Numbered from the stretch's first letter, positions 45,461 through 55,034 are shown. The stretch is DNA of 64,000 nt from Planotetraspora kaengkrachanensis (GCF_016862895.1 NZ_BONV01000009.1:186001-250000); one strand, 5' to 3'. Program-made: numbers and translations. Notes: generated by a model from the letters alone, not told the origin.

Positions 45461-45821
45461 GTCGTTCCGGTGATTCTCCGGAATGATCACGGCGTCATTT
45501 GGCCTCGTTGTGCCCCTCTGCCCTTACAGATCGCGAGCGATTCGGCCCCCACTTGACCCCCAGGAAGTGGGGTAGGCGTTTTTACAGCTCAACGGCTTTC
45601 AGGTAGCCATGCACGACGTTTGGTGACGTGCAGGTTGTTCGGCTACGCGCATGACGTGTGGTCCCCTCGTGGTCCCCATGAGGTCCGCGTGGACGCCTCC
45701 GCCGCTCACCTGATTACTCGGTCGCTCAGGTCCTCGGGCAGACGCTACGCTCCCGGGGATCCACCACGGTGCAGCTCTGGTTCCGACGCCTCACGGGACA
45801 TGGGCGGAGCAGGAGAGATTC
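45461..45821. other. intergenic stretch with a hairpin
   Basis: Contains the CCCCACTT/AAGTGGGG stem (45547-45554 and 45565-45572) followed by GGCGTTTTT, a plausible terminator for the DUF4240 gene. No gene recognised in the remainder. Confidence 0.4.
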
Positions 45822-46253
45822 ATGGCGATGCCCAAGAAGGGCTCGCGGCTCATCACCGTGGCCGACGTGGTATTCCGGTGGCGCATCCGTCACCGGCCCA
45901 CCTACTGCGAAGGCAACGGCTGGACTCCCCTCTCTTTCTCGGTGGAACACGCCCCACAACCCGCCAACGTCCTCAAGGTCACCCTCCCCTGTGCCCGGCC
46001 CGACAACTGGCTCGGAGAGCGAGCCATCGCTGTACGCCCGGGCCTGGTGGAATCGACCATCCGACGTGCACTCGACGAGGGATGGGCGCCGGAGCGCAGG
46101 GGCAGGCCCTTCTCCCTCGACATCACCGAAGATGAGCTCCCGGACCTTCTCGGCGAGCCACCCAACTACGTCATCCCATTCCTATGGGGCGTGATTCCTC
46201 TCGGCGGCGGAATCGAGGACCTTCCTCGCGCCCGCCAGATCTGGCCGCAGTAG
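45822..46253 (+). CDS. conserved hypothetical protein, ~143 aa
   Basis: ATG 45822 follows AGGAGAGATTC. The product starts MAMPKKGSRLITVADVVFRW and RIRHRPTYCEGNGWTPLSF, a basic strand-rich N-terminus, and continues with an acidic helical C-terminal half ending ARQIWPQ. I recall this pattern in Streptomyces hypotheticals but no function is known. No membrane or signal segment. Confidence 0.65.
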   Translation: MAMPKKGSRLITVADVVFRWRIRHRPTYCEGNGWTPLSFSVEHAPQPANVLKVTLPCARPDNWLGERAIAVRPGLVESTIRRALDEGWAPERRGRPFSLDITEDELPDLLGEPPNYVIPFLWGVIPLGGGIEDLPRARQIWPQ

Positions 46254-46450
46254 CTGATGCCGTACGAACGCCTGTGTCGCGGAGTTCGGCCGCGTCCAGC
46301 AGCATCTGTTCCACCGGGGGGAATTGCCGGTAAATCCACATGTGCAGTGCATGGATGTGCATCGAAGGGCGAGACTGGGCGCCCCGGAAGTCACTCAGTT
46401 TGACACTCACTCGGGGGCGCCGACATCCCCGGCTCTGAGCATCCCTCTGC

Positions 46451-46939
46451 CTATCCGCCTTGCACGATCCGGCCCCCTGGAGTTCCGTAGTACCAATGCC
46501 GCTCAGCCGGAGCTGGAGGGAGGGTGCCAGCAGCCAGATCGACCAGAGCCTCTGCCAGCTCAACAAGCGGAGCCGCGTTGATGTGCTCTGCACCGCGCAG
46601 GAAGCTGGTCGCACTCTCCTCTAACTCGGGCCAGGTCGAGACCTCGGCTCGGTCCACGCCGCCGCGGGCCTCGATCCGGCGAGCCGCCTCCACAACACAG
46701 TGCAGGAGCACCTGTCGCTGGTCCTCGCTGAAGTCGTCCAGCAGGACTGCGAAACTGCTGCCCACCAACGCGTGTGTGCGGAGATCCTGCTCCAACTCCG
46801 GCCACCACGAGGGCCGGAGGTCCGCCGGCGCCTCCGCACCGACTCGCGCCGCTTCGATGAAGAGGACCCCGAGTGCCACGTCATAAGCCCAGAACATCGC
46901 GCCATCGCAGATCACCGGCACTGTCTTGCTCAACGGCAC
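46451..46939 (-). CDS. hypothetical protein, ~162 aa
   Basis: The product is soluble and largely helical: FWAYDVALGVLFIEAARVGA, then SSFAVLLDDFSEDQRQVLLH and HINAAPLVELAEALVDLAAG. The start is GTG 46939 or TTG 46933, with GGAGGAG adjacent; the TTG has the better spacing. The pattern resembles small proteins of immunity islands, but I do not recognise it. Confidence 0.55.
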   Translation of the reverse strand: MPLSKTVPVICDGAMFWAYDVALGVLFIEAARVGAEAPADLRPSWWPELEQDLRTHALVGSSFAVLLDDFSEDQRQVLLHCVVEAARRIEARGGVDRAEVSTWPELEESATSFLRGAEHINAAPLVELAEALVDLAAGTLPPAPAERHWYYGTPGGRIVQGG

Positions 46940-47340
46940 TCCTCCGCAGCCGATTGCTCCCAGCGCAAATCATGGCCTATCGACCCGGGCGCTTCCCCGT
47001 TTGGCTGATCGAGCCTTGAACAGTGACCAGCACTTTCGCAACAGGGCCTAGACCCCCAGTTTGGAAGATCTGTGTACAGGGTCCTACGAGCTGCTGCGGC
47101 GCTGGTCACGCGCCCCATCGTCTCGCTCGTGGCCTTCCGTGTCTTGCCATGAGTCACCGTTCTGACAGGCACGTGACGGGCACGGCTGCGGCTCACAGAT
47201 GGCCCAGGTCTCGATCTCCGTCAGGCACCAGCACCTGGACCTCAGGTGGAGTTGAGGTCAGGTCGATTGCGCCCGACCTCTCCCCTCAGAGATCACTCGA
47301 ACTGCGTCGTCTCGAACTTCGTTCCGCACTTCCAGGTCGC

Positions 47341-48027
47341 GGCAAAACCAAGACCGCCGCGAAGGACAAGCTGAAGGAAATCCTTCGGGACCATGACGAC
47401 GGGCTGACCGGTGCGGCCAACGGCGGAACTGTGGCTGACGCCATACGCGACTGGCTGGCCTACGGGTTGAACGGTCGCGCGGTCAAGCGGAACGTGGTCT
47501 TGCTCTGCGAGGTTCCGAAGGGAAAACAGGGGCGTCCGTCCAAGTCGCTCACCCTGGATCAGGCCGAGGCCATTCTCAGGACGGCGGAGGGCACGAGCAT
47601 GCACGCCTACATCGTGCTGTCGCTGCTGATCGGAGCTCGCACCGAAGAGCTACGGGCGCTTACCTGGTCGCATCTTGATCTGGAAGGCGATCCGGACTCG
47701 ACTCCTCCCGCACCGCCATCCGTCATGCTCTGGCACTCCGTACGAACTGACGGAGACACCAAGACCCGGACATCACGGCGGACCCTGGCTCTGCCGGCGC
47801 GGTGCGTGGAGGCGCTGAGGCTTCACAGGGACCGGCAAGCCGTCATCCGGCAGAGATCGGCAGCCGCGTGGAAGGATCACGATCTGGTGTTCGCGACGCG
47901 GTATGGGACGGAAGTCCGACCTTCACCGCGGCACCCGCATCGCCCAGCACCTGCTGTCACCCGCCTGCCGGGCGAGATCAAGGGCTGGTGGGCCGACCCG
48001 TACGCCTTGATGGTGACCCTAGGCTAG
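47341..48027 (+). pseudogene. AICE-type tyrosine integrase with internal deletion and lost C-terminus
   Basis: Recognisable parts are TKTAAKDKLKEILRDHDDGL, VADAIRDWLAYGLNGR, then directly VKRNVVLLCEVPKGKQGRPS, KSLTLDQAEAILRTAE, the Arg box IGARTEELRALTWSHLDLEG, and HDLVFATRYGTE. Most of the SAM-like core-binding domain between NGR and VKR is missing, in frame. After GTE the sequence departs, so the HxxR and Tyr of the active site are gone. The N-terminal leader is also scrambled. It would be inactive. Confidence 0.7.
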
Positions 48028-48405
48028 GCCCGCGGTTCTCGACGTTGTCGATGATCTGCTGCTGAATGACTACCTGATGACGGTAAGCCAACTCCGATCA
48101 GCCCGTATTGACGAGCCTCTTGTCACCTCCCGTCGGCCTCCCGAAGCGGTGAACGAGGCTTTGTCCGACGCGCACAACCGGCAAGGCATTCGCCAGCTGC
48201 TGCAGTTCTAAGAGGCCGCGCGGATAGGCGGTTACTGGGCCGGTGGGCAGACGGGGCAGGCACAGGTTCGTGGTTACCGAGTTGAACGCTCTGTGACCAT
48301 CGGAGGGCCTGCACCTGCGCTGCCATCATGGCGCTGTGGTTTGGACGACGAGGTTGTTCGGCCTCTGAGATCAAACCGCCCAGCCTGCCGAAAAGCTGAC
48401 CTCCG

Positions 48406-49077
48406 TCACACTGCTGAGGCTGCTGCTGTTTGCAGAGCGGCCGCCGCACCGTGCGAGATTGGGTCACCGTGCCCGAAGACCGCCGTGTCGACCCCCAGCT
48501 TGGCAAGCCGGTGGAGCGACTCGATGGCCCGGGTGCGGTCGGTGTTGAAGACACCCAGCATGGTCTGGCCGACGTTGGCGACTGCATCCCCAGTGAACAG
48601 CGCCCTTGGCCCGGGCAAGTGGAGCGCGATCGACCCGTCCGTGTGCCCGGGCACCGCAACCACCACCGCCCCGCCGCCGAACTCCAGCACATCGCCGTCC
48701 TCCACCTCACGATCCACCCGGCACGGCGGGGCCGGGGGCAGTGGCGGAAGGGCCGCCCGGATCGGCACCTCGAATTCCTCGAGTACCGGCGGCGACCCGG
48801 CCGCCTCGCCCCGGATCACCAACGCCTCCAGCCGATGAGCCACCACCTCCGCGCCGTGCCGGGCGGCCAGTTCGGCAGCCGAGCCCATATGGTCCTCGTG
48901 CCAGTGCGTCAGCACGATCCGCCGCAGCTCGCCGTCCAGAACTTCCTCGATCTTCGCGGCGCAGTCCACCGTCCCAGTGTCGATCAGGGTCAGCTCGTCG
49001 TCGTCCCGCCACAGATAGGCCGCCCCCACCGGGAAGCGGAGCATGCGCAGCCTCGGCAGTACCTCGATCACATCCAT
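48406..49077 (-). CDS. metallo-beta-lactamase-fold hydrolase
   Basis: 223 residues from 49077 (MDVIEVLPRLRMLRFPVGAA; GGGGAC upstream). The frame extends to 49227, but that leader is not family-like. The binuclear metal motif is complete: THWHEDHMG, VPGHTDGS, LFTGDAVAN and FGHGDPIS. These match MBL-fold glyoxalase II/lactonase-like enzymes that hydrolyse thioesters or lactones. The C-terminus is natural. Substrate unknown. Confidence 0.85.
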   Translation of the reverse strand: MDVIEVLPRLRMLRFPVGAAYLWRDDDELTLIDTGTVDCAAKIEEVLDGELRRIVLTHWHEDHMGSAAELAARHGAEVVAHRLEALVIRGEAAGSPPVLEEFEVPIRAALPPLPPAPPCRVDREVEDGDVLEFGGGAVVVAVPGHTDGSIALHLPGPRALFTGDAVANVGQTMLGVFNTDRTRAIESLHRLAKLGVDTAVFGHGDPISHGAAAALQTAAASAV

Positions 49078-49282
49078 GTCCCCAGCCTGCACGGCTGCCC
49101 TGGCGGGCATGTCTTCGTTCGCTGACGGCTCACCAGGTGTGCGGGATGCGATCAAGCTCGCCAACGTGGGTCCTCCAAACACCCGGGGCGGAACCCCCCC
49201 GTAGTGATCCAGCCTCTGGCTGCACAAGTTCCCGCGCGCAGGGGGCTGGTGGTCATGGTCGCCGGGTGGCGCGGTCGTCCCA

Positions 49283-49500
49283 GCCGAGAAGGCTCCTATC
49301 CAGGCCAGTCAGCGTTGGCACGTCGAACGCACCCATGCCTGGCAGAAGGCCTTCCACCGGCTCGCCCGCTGCTACGAGCGCAGCGCCACCGTTATCGACG
49401 CCTTGCCGCTTCATCTGATCGTGAGTCATGGTGGGCCACACGTGAGTCATGCGGTCGGGCCGCCAGGCGCCGAATCTTCCAGGCGGTTCCGTGGGCCGCC
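49283..49500 (+). pseudogene. IS5-type transposase, C-terminal fragment
   Basis: The frame with GTC at 49322 reads IQASQRWHVERTHAWQKAFH and LARCYERSATVIDA, matching the RWxVERTxAW-x-R-L-x-x-x-YE DDE-transposase end that carries the catalytic Glu. It then runs into unrelated codons. Confidence 0.55.
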
Positions 49501-49537
49501 GTGAGCACGCCGAGGAGTCGGTCGCCTGCGTACTCCC

Positions 49538-50098
49538 GTGGCCCAGGGGGACCCCATCGCCAGCGTCATGCACGCGGCGATGCCCGTCCTGTTCATCACC
49601 GTCATCGAAGGCGTTCGCCACCTCATCCGCCGCTGGGTCGGCCTCGCCACCGGATCGCACCGCGAACGTGTCCTCCTGACCCGCTGGCTCCTCTCCCCCA
49701 TTTCGAGCTTCCTGCTCTGGCGGCGCATGGTGTTGTGGAACGTCACCAGCTATCCCCGTGGCCTGCAACTCGAGTACCTGCATCTGCACGCCATCTCGAC
49801 TCTCCACCAAGAGCACGGACGTTGGTTGTGGCGGTGGCGAGCGCCACTGTCCGAGCGGATCGCCATCCGGTTGCAACTCGCGGGCGCGGCATTCCCGACC
49901 ATCCCGCTCTCTCAGCAGGACGGCGACGATCAACTCATTCAGGCCGCGCAAACCCTCGTCTCCCAGGCCGAGCAGCGCGGCATTCGGCTCAGTCAGATGG
50001 ATCTCGCTGCCCAGCTCCGAGCCCAGGGGCACCGAATCGCCAACGAACGGCTGCGCTGGCTGGCCACCACCATCGGCCTCCGCCGCGAATCGGTCTAA
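49538..50098 (+). CDS. DUF2637-like element-associated protein
   Basis: 186 residues. The N-terminal part is hydrophobic (VLFITVIEGVRHLIRRWVGL); WLLSPISSFLLWRRMVLWNV and then a charged HTH-like C-terminal domain (SQMDLAAQLRAQGHRIANER, LRWLATTIGL) follow. This layout matches the C-terminal two-thirds of DUF2637/Spd-type proteins of actinomycete integrative conjugative elements. The usual extra membrane spans upstream seem missing, so it may be 5'-truncated. Confidence 0.5.
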   Translation: MAQGDPIASVMHAAMPVLFITVIEGVRHLIRRWVGLATGSHRERVLLTRWLLSPISSFLLWRRMVLWNVTSYPRGLQLEYLHLHAISTLHQEHGRWLWRWRAPLSERIAIRLQLAGAAFPTIPLSQQDGDDQLIQAAQTLVSQAEQRGIRLSQMDLAAQLRAQGHRIANERLRWLATTIGLRRESV

Positions 50099-50540
50099 GG
50101 GAGACACCCATGCTCATCGCGATTCACCAGCACGCTGAACGCTTCTTCCAAGCTCACCACAACGGCAGCTGGGTGCCCGCCTACCGAGATCCGACAGCAA
50201 GCCGCGGAGCGGAGCGACTTGATCCGTCTCAGTGCATTTGTCACGTCCCACAGGTCGTAGTAGACGTCCCGCTGGACGCCTGTGCGATAGCAGGCGGCTT
50301 CCTTGTGGTCTTCGTGGTTCTTGGCCAGCCCGGTGTTGCTCGGGTCGTAGCCGTGCAACCCTGGATCGGCGGCACTCCCCCAGGCGGCCAGGGATGCGCT
50401 TGTCCCTCGGCCGCGGAAAGCCCTCGGGAACCAGCAGCGGATAGCGTGTCCTGGGCGATCTTTTTGTGGTTGGCGACCAGGGCCACGTCTCGGTCACCTG
50501 TCTAATAGGTGATGTGCAGGAGCACCTCGTAGAAGACACA
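50099..50540 (-). pseudogene. unrecognised gene spread over three frames
   Basis: Protein-like pieces in order are DVALVANHKKIAQD, RYPLLVPEGFPRPRDKRIPG and HGYDPSNTGLAKNHEDHKEA then YYDLWDVTNALRRIKSL. They suggest one degraded gene with two frameshifts. I do not recognise the family. Confidence 0.3.
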
Positions 50541-50892
50541 CGCCTGCGGCGCGAATTGGAAGTACGTCGCCGAGTCGCACCGGATGATCCGATCGGGGTG
50601 TCGACATCGTTGAGCAGTTTGTACTTGCCCTCGACACGTATGCATTCACGGCCCGCGCATTCCGGCGTTGCGTGATCGCGGGTGTGTGATCGTCTTCGGG
50701 TGTGAGTCGTCGCGGGACCGTAGCTGGAATCAGGCCGGTGTTGGGTCGGATGGCATCCAGGCGCAGCCGAGGGCCCTCCCTGCCAACCCGAAAACCGGAA
50801 CGGTCAAACTTAGGCAATTTGTCCGAACTCTCGATGTCGGGCAAACGCAACTTTTGCATGAACTTGATATGCGGCTTCCTACTCTGTCCGCT

Positions 50893-51723
50893 ATGAGGAA
50901 CCCTCTTGGTCAGTTCCTTCGCGCCAGACGCCATCTCACCACCCCCGACCGGGTGGGGCTCACGCGCGTCGGCGACCACCGCAGGACACCGGGATTACGT
51001 CGCGAGGAGGTGGCCATGCTGGCCGGGGTCAGCATCGACTACTACACCCGACTGGAGCAGGGCCGGCAACGCCACCCATCGGATCAGGTCCTCAGCGCCC
51101 TGGCGTGCGTCCTCCAACTCGACTCTGAGGCCACCGAGCACCTTCACCATCTCGCACACCCGCTGACTCGCAAGCGCGGGTCGGTCCGCGGCGTCGAGCA
51201 GGTCGACTCGACTACTCTGCGCCTCATGGACAGCTGGGATCACGCTCCGGCGCGTGTGGTGAACCACCGATTGGACGTGCTGGCCCAAAATCCGCTGAAC
51301 GTGGCTCTCTACGAGGGGTTGGGCTACAGCGACAACCTGATACGGCTGACCTTCCTCGACCCTGCGGCACGCGAGTTCTATCCGGACTGGGAGCAGGAGG
51401 CCTGCGATAAGGTAGCCCACCTTCACGCCGCACTGGGGGCATATCGCGACGATCCGGCCCTGTCCGAGCTTGTCAAGGAGCTATCGCTTGCGAGCGAAGA
51501 CTTTCGCCAGAAGTGGGCTCGCTACGACGTAGGGTGCTGGGCCTGTAGTCATAGAACCAGACGGTTCCATCACCGGGCGGTCGGTGCGATGACCCTTCGC
51601 TTTCAGGCTTTCGCCGTCAACCACGTTGCCGGCCAACAACTCATCGTGAGCCAGGCCGAGCCCGGTAGCCCCTCCGAGAACGCCGTGGTCAAACTGGCCG
51701 CTCTCAACGTCAGTCACAGGTGA
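50893..51723 (+). CDS. XRE-family regulator with MmyB-like ligand-binding domain
   Basis: 276 residues from ATG 50893. The HTH (RREEVAMLAGVSIDYYTRLE, then QGRQRHPSDQVLSALACVLQ) is followed by the MmyB_LBD: VLAQNPLNVALYEGLGYSDN, FLDPAAREFYPDWEQEA and RFHHRAVGAMTLRFQAFAVN. Such regulators usually control an adjacent oxidoreductase gene and may sense a hydrophobic ligand. No partner is next to it. The DV-GCWACSH loop differs from the common DVR-x-x-x-G. A fragment of a close paralogue lies at 37100. Confidence 0.9.
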   Translation: MRNPLGQFLRARRHLTTPDRVGLTRVGDHRRTPGLRREEVAMLAGVSIDYYTRLEQGRQRHPSDQVLSALACVLQLDSEATEHLHHLAHPLTRKRGSVRGVEQVDSTTLRLMDSWDHAPARVVNHRLDVLAQNPLNVALYEGLGYSDNLIRLTFLDPAAREFYPDWEQEACDKVAHLHAALGAYRDDPALSELVKELSLASEDFRQKWARYDVGCWACSHRTRRFHHRAVGAMTLRFQAFAVNHVAGQQLIVSQAEPGSPSENAVVKLAALNVSHR

Positions 51724-52346
51724 TTCGAGCGGACAAGCGGACCTGAGTGCCGACGCTGTGGATCCTCTCGCCGTCGAGCAGACGATCGCCGCGAGACTGC
51801 GCGTGGGCGAGACCGACGACGACCAGGGTCCCGCAGGGCGCATGCGCCTCGATACTGCTGTCCCCTTACTGGACCGAGGCGGCACGACGATTCCACGCCG
51901 GCGAGGATCACAGCCGTCCGGACGCGGAAGACTTCGCCGCCGAACTCCGGCGACGGCACTCGCCAACCGACGACGTCTACCTGCTGACCAATAAATGAGC
52001 GTCTACGCCCGGCACCACGTCTGGCGTCATCAGTCGGGCGGATCGAATGGGACTACGAGGCGTAGCCTTCTCCAGACCTATCTGATCCACCGCAGGTCAG
52101 ATGCCCGCGTGGATCAAATCGGGCGAGAACTGACACTGCCCGCCTCCAGCCCGGCCGCAAGCAGGCCCTCGCTTCCTGTGCCCCCTGCGGGGACGTCCAA
52201 TGGCACATCGTGACCTTCGGCACCCGCTACCGGACCGGCCGCACGAGGCCGGCTGGTCCAGCGGCGTCGACAACGAGCGCCGCGAAACCTATTCTGCGAG
52301 CGCTGACCGCACCCCCACCGCCACCGGCTGACCGCACGGACCGAAG
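51724..52346. other. gene-poor stretch with minor relics
   Basis: The plus strand near 51860-51998 reads WTEAARRFHAGEDHSRPDAE then DDVYLLTNK and a stop, which looks like a protein C-terminus of unknown family. The rest shows no recognisable gene. Confidence 0.3.
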
Positions 52347-52547
52347 ATGACCACCAACGCCCGCACCGCCAGTCCGCTCGACTGCATCATCCAGCTCGAC
52401 CACGCGGCCGCCCACCTCATGGTGATCGTCGACCAGGAGACCCGCCCCGAGCACGAGCGCCAAGAGGCCGAAGGCGAGCTGTGCCAGCCGTCAAACGCCC
52501 GCAGCGGGTTCGTCGCACGCGCCCTCGCCCAGGCCCGCGCCCGCTGA
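52347..52547 (+). CDS. small hypothetical protein, 66 aa
   Basis: ATG 52347 opens MTTNARTASPLDCIIQLDHA, then MVIVDQETRPEHERQEAEGE. The first ~50 residues are helical and protein-like; the tail is Arg/Ala-rich and may be shifted. Similar short frames occur in actinomycete integrative elements. Low certainty. Confidence 0.3.
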   Translation: MTTNARTASPLDCIIQLDHAAAHLMVIVDQETRPEHERQEAEGELCQPSNARSGFVARALAQARAR

Positions 52548-52789
52548 CCCTCCGGTCACCGCCCGGGGCCCCGCAACCACCAGATGCGGGGCTTACCGCT
52601 GCCACCGGCCCGCCCCCGCCTGCTGCGCCCGCCGACACGGCCCGCACACCTGCACCTCGACCCGGCCCAGGTTGGACGACCCCCGCACCACGGTGGCTTG
52701 CACGGCGGCCCAGCTCCTGGTCGGCAGCCTCGTCGAGCGACGGCCTGTTTCAGATCTTCGTCCGAGGCCCAAAAAGCTGGTCTGACCTG

Positions 52790-52833
52790 GGTGGGCGGTA
52801 CTGGCTCGAACCAATGACCCCTCGCTTGTAAGG
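52790..52833 (-). tRNA. tRNA-Val (TAC context) 3' remnant, likely attachment site
   Basis: The minus strand reads CCTTACAAGCGAGGGGTCAT, TGGTTCGAGCCAGT and ACCGCCCACC. This is the anticodon loop, variable region, T-arm and acceptor 3' strand of a tRNA-Val type sequence. No matching 5' half (GGGCGGT plus D-arm) lies upstream. A 3' half alone is the hallmark of an integration site. Confidence 0.55.
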
Positions 52834-53124
52834 ACTGTCCGGGCATTCTCCGGACCAGCCGGTACTCGCATCACCCCAGGTCAAGGCGTTTGTTCGCGTG
52901 CGTTGGAGCGCGTTCGTGAGCGCTCGATGAGAGCTCGCATCTCCCAAATCTCTCCCACGAGAACCACGCCCCCGGTTACGCGAACCGCAGCGGGACTTCT
53001 TCGCGGCCGAAGCCCGCGTAAGGGAACTCTGCGACGCCCTTCCGTCATCGATCGACGTCGCCAACCAGGAAGCAGAGATCACCGACGAGCAGCGGGACGC
53101 CCTCCAGGCGGCGCGCGCGGGCAG

Positions 53125-53428
53125 GACGAACATCTTCCAGAGGTTCTTGACCTCGACCAGCGTGGTCTTCCCGTTCTGCCTGGCGACCAGACGTCCGGTA
53201 TCAGAACCGGCCATCCGGGCGGAGCTCCAGGGCGTGGATCAGCAGCCATCGCTGCCACGGCAGGAGTTCGATGCCGAGGACGTCCCGCGCGAAGTCCACG
53301 CAGGAGAACCCCAGCGACGTCTTCGGTGTCAGCGCGCAGCCGCACCCGCACGGGCCCCGTCGACCGGTGACGAGCGGCGGAGTCCAGAGCCTAGGAGTCG
53401 TGCTCCCCAACAGCGTCGGGCTGAGCAA
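53125..53428 (-). pseudogene. phage large terminase, N-terminal fragment with frameshifts
   Basis: One frame reads LTPKTSLGFSCVDFARDVLG then IELLPWQRWLLIHALELRPD. A second frame continues VARQNGKTTLVEVKNLWKMF, the Walker A region of TerL ATPases. The remaining ATPase motifs and the nuclease domain are not recognisable. Confidence 0.65.
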
Positions 53429-53730
53429 GGCGCCCCCCGACTGGTTTGTCGACCTTCATCGCCGCCCGGGCCGGCGCACCACCGAGGTCACGCAACACGC
53501 CCTGCAGCTGCGGGCCGAGCCACCCGACCGTCTTGGTGACCTCGCACATCGCTTCGAGCTTTTGCAGGCGCCGCAGCGCCGCCGTGTCGCCGGCGAACTC
53601 ACGCCGCAGAGCGAGCGTGGCCAGCGCCTTGTCGCCATCGGTGAGCCAGTCCATCGCACCGATCGCGGCCTTGCCCGCCTCGCGGAGATCAGGCGCACGT
53701 TCCGGAGCCTTCGCCGCGACCGAGGACCAG
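53391..53730 (-). pseudogene. phage small-terminase-like gene
   Basis: The frame reads SVAAKAPERAPDLREAGKAA, then MDWLTDGDKALATLALRREF and VGWLGPQLQGVLRDLGGAPA. It lies just upstream of TerL and downstream of an HNH gene on the same strand, the usual packaging order. The start is unclear (ATG 53654 would omit the conserved N-terminus). Identification rests on order and helical pattern. Confidence 0.45.
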
Positions 53731-53910
53731 CTTGCGGCGCGCCGGCGGCACGGCCCCCACCCCTCGCCTCGCCCCGGGCACGGGAGAGCACGGGGGAGAA
53801 AATGGGAGACTGCGGGGTCTCCAACCTGCTATTGATCTTGAAAAAAGAACATACTCTGACCTGCGGAAACGTGATTCGACGTTTCGCTCCGAGATTTTGT
53901 CGGCACGGTC

Positions 53911-54240
53911 TCACCACGCTCTCGACTGGATCGGCTGGCTGTTCATGAGGTCCTGGAGGGCTCGCCCGGCTCGGCTGTTGCAGTCGAAGTGAGCGGCGGC
54001 GGCGTTGGCCGGGTCGAGCAGGGATCCGCCGAGGGCGAGCTCGTCGAGGTGGTCGAGGGACCAGCACCGCTTGTCGGGCCAGGGGATGGCAGGGTCGATT
54101 GGGAGGCGGCATCGGCAGCAGGTCCAATCCTCGGGCCCGGCTTTGACCTGGGCGATGAGGCGGCGGTAAGCGTGACCGCCGCGCCCCTTGCTTGGCATCA
54201 GCCGAGTCGGATCCGGGTCTTGCCGCAGCGCTCTATCCAT
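53911..54240 (-). CDS. phage-type HNH endonuclease
   Basis: 109 residues from ATG 54240, or 95 from MPSKGRGG at 54198. CCRCRLPID supplies a zinc knuckle and WSLDHLDELALGGSLLDPAN then AHFDCNSRAG the His-Asn-His core. HNH proteins of this size sit beside terminases and are needed for cos-type DNA cleavage during packaging. The gene looks intact although the adjacent terminases are not. Confidence 0.75.
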   Translation of the reverse strand: MDRALRQDPDPTRLMPSKGRGGHAYRRLIAQVKAGPEDWTCCRCRLPIDPAIPWPDKRCWSLDHLDELALGGSLLDPANAAAAHFDCNSRAGRALQDLMNSQPIQSRAW

Positions 54241-54399
54241 ACGCGGCTCGCGGACCGTGGCGGGTCTGGTTCGTCGAGGGAGTCGAGGACTTAGTCCCGA
54301 CGTACGACTCGAGTTCCCCGATTGTCACTTGTGGCGCGACTTCCCGAGACGGTACAAATCAGGTCCTTCTCCCGTTTCGATCACCCCGAGGAACGACCT

Positions 54400-54633
54400 G
54401 TGTCTAACGGCATTCGACTACTTATTTCGGGCGTTGCTGGCGTAGCAACCATCTTCCTGACCATCTTCGTGTTCGAGCTGGCAGGGAGTCTCCACTGGGC
54501 TTCTCCCGCGAACAGCATCCCCGGCCTTGCCGGGATCATCCTCGGCGTTGTCGCATTCCAGCAGTGCCGGAAGACCTTGGCACGCAGCTTCGCGCCCGAT
54601 GAGCTGGTCCGCGAGTCACGGCGCCTCAAGTAG
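54400..54633 (+). CDS. small two-span membrane protein
   Basis: 77 residues from GTG 54400 (GAGGAAC upstream). Spans are IRLLISGVAGVATIFLTIFV and IPGLAGIILGVVAF, with a basic C-terminal tail. No family recognised; a terminator follows. Confidence 0.55.
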   Translation: MSNGIRLLISGVAGVATIFLTIFVFELAGSLHWASPANSIPGLAGIILGVVAFQQCRKTLARSFAPDELVRESRRLK

Positions 54634-54671
54634 GTCCTCTCACGAGGACGGGACTATCCCAGAAATGCGAG

Positions 54672-54693
54672 AGCCCGGCGCTTTGGCCGGGCT
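54672..54693. terminator. bidirectional terminator
   Basis: AGCCCGGC (54672-54679) pairs with GCCGGGCT (54686-54693), between convergent genes. Confidence 0.6.
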
Positions 54694-54715
54694 GCAGAGA
54701 CACGTCTTCTGGCGT

Positions 54716-55006
54716 TTAGTTTGTCACAAACCCGCAGGTGCCACCAGCAGGGGCGCGACCCACGGCGTGCGCCTGGCGCAGTTGCTCGCCGTCGTAGACA
54801 GCCGGAGGCCGGCCGCCGTACCGCCCGGCCGGCTTCCGGCCCAGCGGTTGGAGGCCGGCGATGAGGATGAGGGCGCGCACCTGAGCGGGAGTCATCTCGG
54901 GGTGCAGCTGCGCCGCGGCGTCGTCCACGGTCCACAGCTCGGTACGGATGGCTACGTCCACGCGTCCATCATGGTCGGTCCGCTGCCCCCGTTTCACCCT
55001 CCACAT
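54716..55006 (-). CDS. small HTH/MerR-like DNA-binding protein
   Basis: About 96 residues if started at ATG 55006. ELWTVDDAAAQLHPEMTPAQ opens a winged-HTH of the excisionase/MerR kind, and GRPPAVYDGEQLRQAHAV is the usual recognition wing and tail. Such genes are common in prophages and integrative elements, as Xis-like or packaging-region regulators. The start is uncertain. Confidence 0.5.
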   Translation of the reverse strand: MWRVKRGQRTDHDGRVDVAIRTELWTVDDAAAQLHPEMTPAQVRALILIAGLQPLGRKPAGRYGGRPPAVYDGEQLRQAHAVGRAPAGGTCGFVTN

Positions 55007-55034
55007 CCATTCACTTCGATCGATACTTGACGGT

